From Thermodesulfobacteriota bacterium (GTDB lineage Bacteria; Desulfobacterota; Desulfobacteria; Desulfobacterales; JAUWMJ01), in assembly GCA_034189135.1 (NCBI GenBank), contig JAXHVO010000103.1, positions 1 through 64,000 of the forward strand: a stretch of DNA of 64,000 bases, read 5' to 3'. Positions 46,801 through 53,640 of the stretch are shown here, piece by piece (position 1 is the first letter of the stretch; each line of letters starts with the position of its first letter). Made by a program: the position numbers and the translations under genes. The notes under the pieces were generated by a model, which did not search any database, was not told the DNA's origin, and was given only the letters and a program-made list of their open reading frames with translations.

Positions 46801-47019
46801 TCCTACCATAAACCCCATAATCACAAATGTAGATACGGAGTTGACCATGTAAACAATAGGCAGGTACTCGACACCAAATCTCTTTAAAAAAGCGGTCTCG
46901 GCAAAATTATTAAAAAGAACACCGGAGGTACGGATGAGAAAAAGAAGAACGGCAGTCCACAGAAACAGTCTCCTTTCATCCTGGTAGATATTTAACCATT
47001 TGCTTAAGATTTTCAGCAT
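43792..47019 (-). CDS. NTT/MFS-like transporter fused to HEAT repeats and a cNMP-binding domain
   Basis: 1075 residues. About 1-430 is a 12-TM transporter region like ADP/ATP translocases (NTT) or MFS (..YQDERRLFLWTAVLLFLIRTSGVLFNNFAETAFLKRFG..). About 440-890 is a helical solenoid of HEAT-like repeats. At 925-1060 is a cyclic-nucleotide-binding domain (..FQPGETVIKEGEPGEIMYLIIDGEV.., ..GEMALFEDIPRSATIRA..). GAGGGTAG precedes the ATG. Probably a nucleotide- or metabolite-regulated transporter. First gene of the ligase cluster, overlapping the next gene. Confidence 0.8.
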   Translation of the reverse strand: MLKILSKWLNIYQDERRLFLWTAVLLFLIRTSGVLFNNFAETAFLKRFGVEYLPIVYMVNSVSTFVIMGFMVGLMGRLQGSRLLTYLLLFCGASVAGLRLIIPLDIDILYPMLFILKAQYEVLLGLVFWNLANDLFNTRQSKRLFPLITAGGVLGGVIGSFATPFLAKTISMDNLMLAYLGTTLLGAITVKSMRVHFPTLLLSDKVPPKRKSRTSIIEEFKKVIPLIRESRLVKILIMLTLMPNIVIPIINYQFNYAVDQSFGNERTMIEFFGYFRGILNIISLVILLFIGKLYGRWGLPVALMFHPINYMFAFIAFLLRFDIFSAMYARISTNVLRTTMNVPATNILMGLFPESYRNVIRPFLRGTVVRIGVLMGAGFIMFSEGLVHPRYLSVVAMIFVAGWIITTFFLKRGYSKILLDLISRNMLDLKSMEEKDVGHVFNDKKVQNQLVQAFLSAKDNDCLWYARLLKSLEVQGLDGYILSTLKNQGTMIQIELLSMLSPQAGDEAIRVFKELAEPGSPDLMVALAKAANRLDSKLSSDFETEVFKTAKYPEVKAYAAAGLYHQVPEKYREMIDTWLDEDDIAERRAGVIAAGESGEDTYIPRLKNMLGEQKNDPILSFILAGLNRLGASESNAFVGNYLSHTMESVRMEALEAFEIEDDDDLRAVIALLNDPSNRVHEKAKHKLESSSYQNAQLLVESLIIPRRKVRDGLFYLLESMDIKDLDVFRAARFQLERSYRNMAEAETVRLLPVSHERDLLLDHLEQKSKVRLENALRVLASQDRSGQMRTIWRGISSADLRQRSNSVEALDDLLDSSLSKIMMPLLEGLSTSQCLAVGRKKFKLPNFASDPTAIYPHLLAKQNWVTVVLTLYLVSHQDVDEAVKEAVENLTGSDKIYVCQMAQCVFDLNQVRPIEKEDGMGTGISVPDKIIHLRNIQIFEGLSITELAAVASVTEVSVFQPGETVIKEGEPGEIMYLIIDGEVSVNKGQAKDHEIELDRISVGDYFGEMALFEDIPRSATIRAEEQTRLLMLNKRDFAEIVREYPQIALHICRVLGARLRKTHEKLNCYENESDG

Positions 47020-47543
47020 ACACTACCCTCAGTGCTCAATTATAAAAGGAGACCCGGAAAAAAACGAAGTGACAAGAATTCCCCAATCAAGAACGAAATA
47101 AGGAACAATTCAACCCGACTTGAGCGATGTTTTTAAAGTTAGGTGCTGATATCCTAGTGCACAGGAATTTGCAAAAATCACAGGAATATCCGTAGATATG
47201 CCAAGGCTTTTTGCGCAGCTAACCGTCACAGATCGAGCAGAAAATCGCTCAATTTAGTTCAAGGTATTGTGCAGTAACCGAATATTCTAAGACATACAGT
47301 GGAAGTGGAAAAAAACGCCACCCATTATCCGGCAACCGACGACTCGGATTCAGATAACAGGTACCAACGACATTGTCAAGAAAGCACTTTTCTTATAGGC
47401 AATCTAAAATGTTGTAATTTTGGGGATTTCCTCGACCGGATTCAATCTGACATTGACGTTTTCCTATCAATGTGGTTTTCTAAGATGAAATAAGGGAAAC
47501 TCAGTGATAATTGAAAGAAAGAAAATGACGGAAGGTTAATAAT
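47020..47543. other. Intergenic region between divergent genes, nothing recognised
   Basis: 524 bp that should contain the promoters of the minus-strand ligase cluster and the plus-strand radical SAM pseudogene. I searched for sigma-54 elements, hairpins and R-family repeats and saw none. A 64-codon frame at 47299-47493 has no ribosome-binding site or known domain. Confidence 0.4.
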
Positions 47544-48780
47544 ATGAATGATACTTTGTTTCTGCAATTTTATAACCGAACCAAAAGTGGTTACTTTGAC
47601 CTGTACAACGGTTTTCAGACACCTATGACCTGTGTAAAAACAAAGGAGATTTTTACTGGACCGAGCATGAGATAGACCGCACCAAATGGTACTTGAATGA
47701 AACATATGAAAATAGAAAATTACCTATTAATAAAGGCACCGTCTATATCAGCGCCATCTATATGAATCATTTGTATCAATCCTACATATGGGCAAAAGAA
47801 TATCCGGAAATCCGTTTTATCGTAGGTGGACCCATTGCCGCAGAAAGGCGAATCGATAAAAACCGCTGGCATCCGGTTTATGTGAAGGTTGACAGTTATG
47901 ATATGTTGCCATCGAATTTGAAATTAACCGGCCAAAGTGTAGAGGACTGGTTTGAAGTTCCAAATTTTTCCGGCAAATGGAGGGTGGATGTGCCCGAATT
48001 TGTACCGGATGACAGCCGTATTTACTTTTCCTACACCTTGGATAACGGGTGTTATTGGCGTAAATGCGTATTCTGTAACATTGCCCTTCATGCAGGGGAA
48101 GTATTCAGGAAAAGAAAGGATATGAACTATGAGTTTGAAACTATGGCACATAATGGACATAAGATAGTGCGTTTAAATACAGGATCTATCACCACCAAAT
48201 ACATCAGAGAAGTACTCGTTGAACTACCCCGGGACCATGACTTGGAATACCGACTGTTTGTAAGACCTGCCAAAGCGGAAAATAGGGCCTTAAAGGAAGT
48301 ATTACACAAGGGTGGTCACAAATTTCCCAAACTGGTATTGGGTTTTGGTATGGAGTTCCCACCAATCGTATGTTGGAATATATCGGCAAAGGATGTAATA
48401 CAGATGAAGTATTGGAATTTCTTCGTATCTGTCATGAAAATAGAATACACATTAATGCGAACTTCATATTGGGTTGGAACAATTTGATCCAGGATGATAT
48501 TAAAGAATTAGAAAGTTTCATGGACCGTGTACCTGAAAATTCGATTACGACTTTTCAAATGAGATGGCTGTTTGCTCATCCACACACCACGGTCCATGAC
48601 ACCTATAAGGGAAAAGCGGTCAGATTGGGACCATTTTATGAGGGTTTTCGCACGATCATAAACGAAGAGCAAATTCAGTTAAACAAACAAGCCGGAGATA
48701 TTATTAACCAATATAAGGACATCAAACATTACAAACTCGAAGGTATGGTAAATATCAGGAAACATCTGGAAAAGAATTGA
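47544..48780 (+). pseudogene. Radical SAM protein gene broken by two frameshifts
   Basis: ATG 47544 (GGAAGG upstream) opens ..LQFYNRTKSGYFDLYNGFQ; near 47620 the homologous reading moves to another frame (..YDLCKNKGDFYWTEHEIDR..), and near 48355 it moves again to ..NRMLEYIGKGCNTDEVLEF... Joined, the product is about 410 residues with a B12-binding-like N-terminus, the Fe-S motif GCYWRKCVFC (CX4CX2C) and the usual ..RMLEYIGKG.. barrel segment. No other gene nearby shows such damage, so real decay is likelier than poor sequence, but sequencing error is not excluded. Confidence 0.75.
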
Positions 48781-48829
48781 TTCAATTATGCTATGATTTA
48801 GATAATGTGGATTATCAATGGAGGAAAAG

Positions 48830-49795
48830 ATGAACCTGAGGCGGTCAATGGTGTTTTTTATCGCCTTTTATTGGGCGTTGTTACCCTGTGGTTGCAGTGG
48901 AGGTGGAAAAAACGTACCGATGAGACCGTCCATTGAAAAGAAGGAGAAAAGCAAACCCAGACTGATCGTACTCCCCCTCCAGCCTGAGAAAGGTCAGGCA
49001 TACAATGGAATTGGGATAGGGATTCATTTCCTGCTGGGAAATGTGGTGGCCCTTCACAGCGGACTTAAGGAGTTCTGGTTTGGCTGGCGGGTAAAGAAAA
49101 TCTTCCTCCAAAAAGAAAAACTAACCGCCTATTGCCGGGGTAAGGGTCCCCGGCTTGACATTACCAAACTTGCCAAAGCACAGGGCATCCGTTACTGGCT
49201 ATGGGGCAGCGTTCAACAGCACCGAGAAATGGTAAAGGTCACACTGGTACTTAAGGATACAAAGGGAAAATGCGAAAAATGGAAAACCGGTCTGATGCTG
49301 GATCCGGCCGACCATCTCATAGGATTCCGCAAAGGGTTCTTGGCCTGGTTAAAGGCTTGCGGCCTACCCCTGGCAGATACCCAGGTCCCCAAGGCCTTAT
49401 GGCCTGAAACCACCACTCTAAAAAGTCTGGATCTTCTGGGCCGGGATTTAAAGACTTATTATTTCCATTCATCCTGGGGTGATAAAGGTCCGCTGGATTC
49501 CAAGCTGTTCGATCGTTCCATCTCCGCAGCCCCTTCCTCTTACCTGGCTCACAATCTAAAAGGCTGGGTCCGTTATAAGAATAAGGACTATGAGTCAGCC
49601 AAAGAATCATTCCGATCCGCCATCAATATAAATCCAAACGGTTTGGGCGCGATTTCCGGCCTGATGTGGTGCGCGGTTTATACCAATGATAAAGAAAAGG
49701 CCTGCCAATGGGCCATGGCAAAGGCCGATATCAGAGGCGAAAGCCGCGAGGCGGCCATGGTCAAGGTGGAAAAACGGATGAAAAATCTCCACTAG
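48830..49795 (+). CDS. Putative exported protein with C-terminal TPR, unknown function
   Basis: 321 residues from ATG 48830, 5 nt after GGAGGA; an ATG 12 nt upstream overlaps that site. Hydrophobic signal about 7-22 ending ..LPCGCSGGG, possibly a lipoprotein. The middle has ..PRLIVLPLQPEKG.. and ..AQGIRYWLWGSVQQHREMVKVTLVL.., as in proteins that build a TolB-like or GNA1162-like domain. At the end is a TPR-like pair (..AHNLKGWVRYKNKDYESAKESFRSAININPNG..). Role unknown, probably envelope-associated. Confidence 0.6.
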   Translation: MNLRRSMVFFIAFYWALLPCGCSGGGKNVPMRPSIEKKEKSKPRLIVLPLQPEKGQAYNGIGIGIHFLLGNVVALHSGLKEFWFGWRVKKIFLQKEKLTAYCRGKGPRLDITKLAKAQGIRYWLWGSVQQHREMVKVTLVLKDTKGKCEKWKTGLMLDPADHLIGFRKGFLAWLKACGLPLADTQVPKALWPETTTLKSLDLLGRDLKTYYFHSSWGDKGPLDSKLFDRSISAAPSSYLAHNLKGWVRYKNKDYESAKESFRSAININPNGLGAISGLMWCAVYTNDKEKACQWAMAKADIRGESREAAMVKVEKRMKNLH

Positions 49796-49986
49796 CCTGG
49801 CATGAGATATTTTCTCATCCCCCACCAACCCCAATGGCAAGGACCGATTTTTCTGATATCAAAATTAATTTTATAAATCGTTGCAATCGTTTTGATTATG
49901 ATTATATTTTGTCTGTCGATATGAACCTCACTCATCTTAAACCCAGACCTTAGGGCTTAAAAGTCAAATGCGGAAAGGAAAGCGAA

Positions 49987-50499
49987 ATGAATAAAAACAC
50001 AGAGGAAGTACTACAAGGATTAAAAACAGCCATGGAGGCAGAGCTGACCGGCCATGAGTTTTACAAAAATGCCGCTCAAACCACCGCTGACCCAGTTGGG
50101 AAAGAGACCTTCTCCCGCATGGCCGAAGAGGAGATCGGCCACTTCAACTATCTGAGACATCAGTACAAATCCGTTCTGGAAAAAGGTGAGTATGACTTTA
50201 CCAAAAAGCTGCTAAAAAAAGATCATCAACATGCGGAAAGTCCGATCTTCAGTGATGAGATAAAAAGAAGGATCAAGGACAGTCATTTTGAAGTCAGTGC
50301 ACTGACCATTGGCATGAAATTGGAATTAGATGCCATGAGATTTTACCGGGCTTGTGCGGAAAAGGCTGACGATGAGGAGGTAAAAACGCTTTATAATGAA
50401 TTGGCTGACTGGGAAACAGATCATTATCGCGCCTTTGAGCAGCAACTGAATATGCTGAAAGAAGACTACTTTCAGGCAAATAATTTTGTTCCCATGTAA
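49987..50499 (+). CDS. Rubrerythrin-like ferritin-fold di-iron protein
   Basis: 170 residues, a four-helix bundle without a rubredoxin domain. Ligand motifs: Glu in AMEAELTGHEFYK, ExxH in EEEIGHFNYL, Glu in KLELDAMRFYRAC and the second ExxH-like WETDHYRAF. Family members reduce peroxide or handle iron in anaerobes. GGAAAGGAAAG precedes the ATG. Stands alone, convergent with hgcB. Confidence 0.85.
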   Translation: MNKNTEEVLQGLKTAMEAELTGHEFYKNAAQTTADPVGKETFSRMAEEEIGHFNYLRHQYKSVLEKGEYDFTKKLLKKDHQHAESPIFSDEIKRRIKDSHFEVSALTIGMKLELDAMRFYRACAEKADDEEVKTLYNELADWETDHYRAFEQQLNMLKEDYFQANNFVPM

Positions 50500-50603
50500 G
50501 GGTGTTTTTTCTATTTTTTTAGAATCATTTGAATTTCATGTGCAGCAGCCTGCTCTGTAATAGGTTTACTGGCTTTTAAAGTGCTTCCCAGAAGGCTTAT
50601 GTT

Positions 50604-50903
50604 TTAGCAACAACCACCTGTTTCAGCAGAACCACAGCTAGCATTTTCTTTGCCTTTTATCCAGACCTGGATAATATAGGAGGCTCAACCTACACCAGGA
50701 CTGACTTCTATTGCATGGGTAGGACAGTTATTCACACATGCCCCGCACTCCATGCAGGCGTTAAAGTCGATAATTGCCGCTTTTCCCTGCCTGATCTCAA
50801 AAACATGGTGGGGGCATACTTCGGTACACAAACCACACCCGATGCATTCCTCCCGGTTGAGTATCAGTGACGAAACATCGTCTAGGTATCTTATATCTTC
50901 CAT
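50604..50903 (-). CDS. hgcB: HgcB ferredoxin of mercury methylation, probable selenoprotein (TGA = Sec73)
   Basis: 99 codons if TGA 50687-50685 is read through; 72 if not. Two 4Fe-4S motifs: CIGCGLCTEVCP (20-31) and CMECGACVNNCP (50-61). After ..EVSPGVG comes TGA, then in the same frame ASYIIQVWIKG.. and a terminal Cys98-Cys99 before TAA. HgcB proteins are about 95 residues, with a conserved Cys near 73 and a C-terminal Cys pair, and reduce HgcA during Hg(II) methylation. Here the Cys73 codon is TGA, followed by a SECIS-like hairpin. It starts 22 bp after hgcA with AGGAAAA upstream. A nonsense mutation is the alternative. Confidence 0.85.
50652..50684 (-). promoter_or_regulatory. Candidate bacterial SECIS element in hgcB
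   Basis: Immediately after the TGA, the minus strand folds as a 7-bp stem UUAUCCA/UGGAUAA (50657-50674) closed by the loop GGUC. A lower GCCU/AGGC pairing (50681-50684 with 50652-50655) is separated by an asymmetric internal loop. The first loop G is 18 nt past the UGA, within the range for bacterial SECIS. E. coli fdhF, as I recall it, has the same GGUC loop at 18 nt plus one. Confidence 0.75.
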
Positions 50904-50925
50904 GATTTGTTTTCCTGTTTTAAAA

Positions 50926-52134
50926 TTAAAATGCCGAATAGATCCAGAAACCTGTTGATATTACCAAAGCGATTAACTGTACAGGGATGAACCTTTTCAT
51001 CTCCTTTTCAACACCGGAGGGTGAGGTAAAGGGGGTGGCGCCGGTAAAATTCATGGACAGATAGGAGCTTATGGCCATCACCAATAAAAACAGACCGATA
51101 AAGGCCGTAATCCCATGAATGGACGATGAAATTGACAGAAATAAAAGCGCGGCAAACACAATTCCGCATAGGAGACCTTTTGCGGCAAACTCTCTAAATG
51201 GGATATAGGGCAGCAGTGCGGGGGTAATGACTGCACCGGAAATAATTCCCACCAAAAGCGCCAGGATAGACACCATTCCCCTTTCAAAAGCACTTGAAAA
51301 GGAAAAGAAGCCCGGCCCGAAACCGGACAGAATAATCAAAACCATTGAGGCTAGCAAAGCCGGCTTGAGGACCGTTTTCAATTCAACCGGGGTGAGAATC
51401 AGCCTTTCAATAAAAGTGAAGGTAACCATTCTCATCTTTTTATCGGCCTTTCTATTGTTTTTAACAAAAGCGGGAATGTCTTTTGCCCTGACAGGGCCGA
51501 ATACCACTTTAAAGCCGGATTCTTTTTTTACCTTTCCGGCAGTCACTCCGGTTGCACCCAGTTGTGGAACGATCACCCGTTTATGGTCAACCACTTTTTC
51601 CAGGGAACATCGTTTTATTCTTTTAACCAGTTCTCCAGTGGAAAAGGTTCCTTTTCCGGCAGCACACCAGACATTTACCCCGCCGGTATCCAGAACAAGA
51701 ATCCAGGCATCCATATACTCCAGCTCCCGCCTCAGGTGATCAAAGGTCAGTTTGAAATTTGCGGTAACCAGGACCTCTGAAGCTTTGTCAGGGTTTCCCA
51801 CACAATAAAGACCGGGTGCCACTTTGTAATTGTGCCTGCCAATACCGCTTCTTACCACCAGGGTGGATAGAATATCACTTTTATCCGGTTTGGTTTTTAC
51901 CTTGGGAACAAAACCGGTATCGGTGAAAACAAAATCTTCCACAAACGAGCCAATGATATACCCCGGCTTTTCATGATCGGCAAAAACATTCTTTGGTCCA
52001 ATGCCGCCATCGGTCCCTGCATCATCCATTTCTGGCATGATTGAAACCCCGGTGGATTCAAGCCTAGTGTCACAGCCCTCGTTGCTGCTGCAATCAGACC
52101 CACAGCCACATCCGGTATCTAATGGTTCTTTCAA
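50926..52134 (-). CDS. hgcA: HgcA, corrinoid methyltransferase of mercury methylation
   Basis: 402 residues. The diagnostic cap-helix motif is present: Asn154-Val-Trp-Cys157-Ala-Ala-Gly-Lys161, where Cys157 ligates cobalt in cobalamin. About 235-400 holds five TM segments. HgcA transfers a methyl group to Hg(II), with HgcB as electron donor. The start is TTG 52134, 6 nt after CAGGGAG. The N-terminal ~60 residues form an extension with six cysteines in the first 21 (DTGCGCGSDCSSNEGC), unusual for the family and possibly metal-binding. Follows the ArsR-type gene by 14 bp. Confidence 0.95.
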   Translation of the reverse strand: MKEPLDTGCGCGSDCSSNEGCDTRLESTGVSIMPEMDDAGTDGGIGPKNVFADHEKPGYIIGSFVEDFVFTDTGFVPKVKTKPDKSDILSTLVVRSGIGRHNYKVAPGLYCVGNPDKASEVLVTANFKLTFDHLRRELEYMDAWILVLDTGGVNVWCAAGKGTFSTGELVKRIKRCSLEKVVDHKRVIVPQLGATGVTAGKVKKESGFKVVFGPVRAKDIPAFVKNNRKADKKMRMVTFTFIERLILTPVELKTVLKPALLASMVLIILSGFGPGFFSFSSAFERGMVSILALLVGIISGAVITPALLPYIPFREFAAKGLLCGIVFAALLFLSISSSIHGITAFIGLFLLVMAISSYLSMNFTGATPFTSPSGVEKEMKRFIPVQLIALVISTGFWIYSAF

Positions 52135-52148
52135 ATTCAGCTCCCTGT

Positions 52149-52430
52149 TTATAATTTCGACACATACTTTTTGAATTGATTCAATACATCAAAATCGACA
52201 CAGTAACACGTTTTTGGTCCTTCAATTTCACCATGGACAATACCTGATTCTTTAAGCAGCTTAAGGTGTTGGCTGATGGTCGACTGGGAAAAGGGGAAAA
52301 TATTCACAATTTCTCCACATACACAAGAATTGATTTTTATTAAATGCTCCACAATCTTAACCCTGGTGGGATGTCCCAGCGCCTTGAAAATTTTGGCGAG
52401 TGTATCTGCATCCATTTTAAGTTTCGGCAT
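52149..52430 (-). CDS. ArsR/SmtB-family repressor upstream of hgcAB
   Basis: 93 residues, one winged-helix domain: ..IFKALGHPTRVKIVEHLI.. (13-30), the metal-sensing-like Cys pair in SCVCGEIV (35-42) and recognition helix ..FSQSTISQHLKLLKESGIVHG... Later cysteines (..KTCYCVDF..) may also sense thiophilic metals. First gene of arsR-hgcA-hgcB with GAGGTAAG upstream. Likely controls the operon from the dyad at 52645-52667, responding to arsenic, mercury or another metal (inference). Confidence 0.9.
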   Translation of the reverse strand: MPKLKMDADTLAKIFKALGHPTRVKIVEHLIKINSCVCGEIVNIFPFSQSTISQHLKLLKESGIVHGEIEGPKTCYCVDFDVLNQFKKYVSKL

Positions 52431-52450
52431 AAATACTTACCTCGATTTCT

Positions 52451-52500
52451 GGTAACTACCCCCGCTGTCAGGCTGAAGCATGCCAGACCGAGTCGTTACC
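52451..52500. repeat. R1e: short partial copy of R1 in the arsR-hgcAB leader
   Basis: GGTAACTACCCCCGCTGTCA followed by GGCTGAAG matches the left end of R1d; the segment ends ..GTTACC, complementary to its own start. Only about 50 bp remain. It lies just upstream of the arsR ribosome-binding site, inside the probable leader. Confidence 0.55.
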
Positions 52501-52644
52501 TTTTCTTTAAAAATCCAAATAGAGTTGTTTTCCTTCGCTGCTGTATAAGGACATAAGAACAGTATCTAAGCAAACATCGGTTCCCTTGCAAATACAGCTG
52601 TCTTGATCAAACTTGCTTTTCAATTTTGGGCTTTCTTTTCTGTC

Positions 52645-52667
52645 ATCGTTTATCGTCTTTTAACGAT
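52645..52667. promoter_or_regulatory. Dyad overlapping the arsR-hgcAB -10, possible ArsR operator
   Basis: ATCGTT (52645-52650) and AACGAT (52662-52667) form an inverted repeat 11 nt apart, covering the -10 of the promoter at 52663-52691. This position suits autorepression by the ArsR-type protein. The half-site is short, so support is moderate. Confidence 0.4.
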
Positions 52668-52691
52668 AATATAAAAACCATACTCTGTCAA
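52663..52691 (-). promoter_or_regulatory. Sigma-70-type promoter of arsR-hgcAB
   Basis: Minus strand TTGACA (52691-52686), 17-bp spacer, TATCGT (52668-52663). The -35 is perfect; the -10 matches four of six. The leader to the arsR ATG would be about 225 nt, containing R1e. Confidence 0.5.
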
Positions 52692-52694
52692 TGG

Positions 52695-52723
52695 CGTTTT
52701 AAAAATTTTTAATTTTTAAAACG
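52695..52723. terminator. AT-rich hairpin between the receiver-like gene and arsR
   Basis: A perfect 13-bp stem (CGTTTTAAAAATT and complement) with a 3-nt loop, about 70 bp past the stop of the 52792 gene (minus strand) and just upstream of the arsR promoter. No distinct T-run follows on the minus strand, so terminator function is only probable. Confidence 0.45.
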
Positions 52724-52791
52724 GAAAAAAATAAGGAAAAAAATTAGGAGACCGTCAAGTTCTAATGGACTAATTTATTGCAGTGGGAAGT

Positions 52792-53163
52792 TCATGTTCT
52801 GTCAAGAACCTTAGCGACTGTCTTTTTAATGCGATCGATACTGCTCCCTCTTTTCTCCACAAAGGTCACTGTGTTCAAGATATCCTGCTGTATTCCTTTT
52901 TCCGACAGAAAAGAATGAACCACTACAGTCAATGCTGGGAAATGCTCCCTGAGTGTCTTCACCAGGAGTAAATTATCTGTATCAGGCAGATCGGGGTCTA
53001 CAATCAAAAGGTCTAAAGGCTCTTGCCCCAATGTATATTGAATGATTTCCTGACCGGTTTTCGCCAGTTGAACCTGGTAACCTTCCAGCGTCAGCTCGCG
53101 CCTTAACAACTCCCGGACATGGGAATTGCGGTCAGCTATTAATATGTTGTAATTTTTTCTCAA
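52792..53163 (-). CDS. Receiver-like protein with partly altered acidic pocket
   Basis: 123 residues, a receiver fold: phospho-acceptor candidate Asp56 (LLIVDPDLP), but the usual Asp pair is reduced to Asp11 alone (LIADRNSH) and the Lys loop is ..VEKRGS... No output domain. It may be a weak or atypical receiver. About 430 bp upstream lies the sigma-54 promoter at 53590-53605, whose transcript would include a long leader. Confidence 0.72.
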   Translation of the reverse strand: MRKNYNILIADRNSHVRELLRRELTLEGYQVQLAKTGQEIIQYTLGQEPLDLLIVDPDLPDTDNLLLVKTLREHFPALTVVVHSFLSEKGIQQDILNTVTFVEKRGSSIDRIKKTVAKVLDRT

Positions 53164-53589
53164 GGGTCTTCCTTAACTGTTCGGTATTACATCAATATCG
53201 ACCATGATTACCGATAAATTATGAATACGTAAAATATGATCACAATGGGGATGGAACACTACATGTGGAACAACACTTTATCAAAAACTACGGTATATGG
53301 TAGTCGCATTTCAAACTTCTTTTTTTACCAAATTATCAAACCGGATCAATTCCTAAAGTCGAATCGATCCGGTTTTAGCTGCCAAGTATTTTCCATAAAA
53401 AATTTTAACTAACATTTAAAGCAAACCCCGCCGGACGAGATTAACCATAACACATGTATAAAAAGCGGTCTTTAGAAAAGAACAACTTCCCTTCTTAATT
53501 GCCTATACTATTAAATGCTTAAAAAATTTATGAACGTGTTTACAGCCAACCTACCGGCCTAACAGGCCCATCCCTTTTCAATCACAATA
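53164..53589 (-). ncRNA. Possible sigma-54-driven leader or small RNA region
   Basis: No credible gene in this ~430-bp stretch, although the sigma-54 promoter at 53590-53605 points into it. At about 53338-53377 an inverted repeat AACCGGATC..GATCCGGTT (18-nt loop) could form a hairpin. Either a long 5' leader of the receiver-like gene or a separate small RNA is possible; no transcript ends can be seen. Confidence 0.3.
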
Positions 53590-53605
53590 CGCAAGGTTTG
53601 TGCCA
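53590..53605 (-). promoter_or_regulatory. Sigma-54 (-24/-12) promoter
   Basis: Minus strand TGGCAC-AAACC-TTGCG, an exact TGGCAC-N5-TTGC match. It lies just past the truncated gene at 53641 and drives leftward transcription into a gene-free stretch. The enhancer motif is 117 bp upstream of the -24 GG. Confidence 0.75.
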
Positions 53606-53640
53606 ATTAGGAAAGGAAAGGTCAAAACTTATTAACTGTC

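Noticed and set aside
47299-47493. 64-codon plus-strand frame in the 47.0-47.5 kb gap
   Set aside because: Low-complexity product, no ribosome-binding site, no known family.
50685-50903. HgcB read as a complete 72-residue ferredoxin ending at TGA
   Set aside because: It would lack the conserved Cys73 and C-terminal Cys pair, while the in-frame continuation supplies 26 residues with the expected C-terminus and a SECIS-like hairpin follows. The short form is kept only as the alternative if the TGA is a nonsense mutation.
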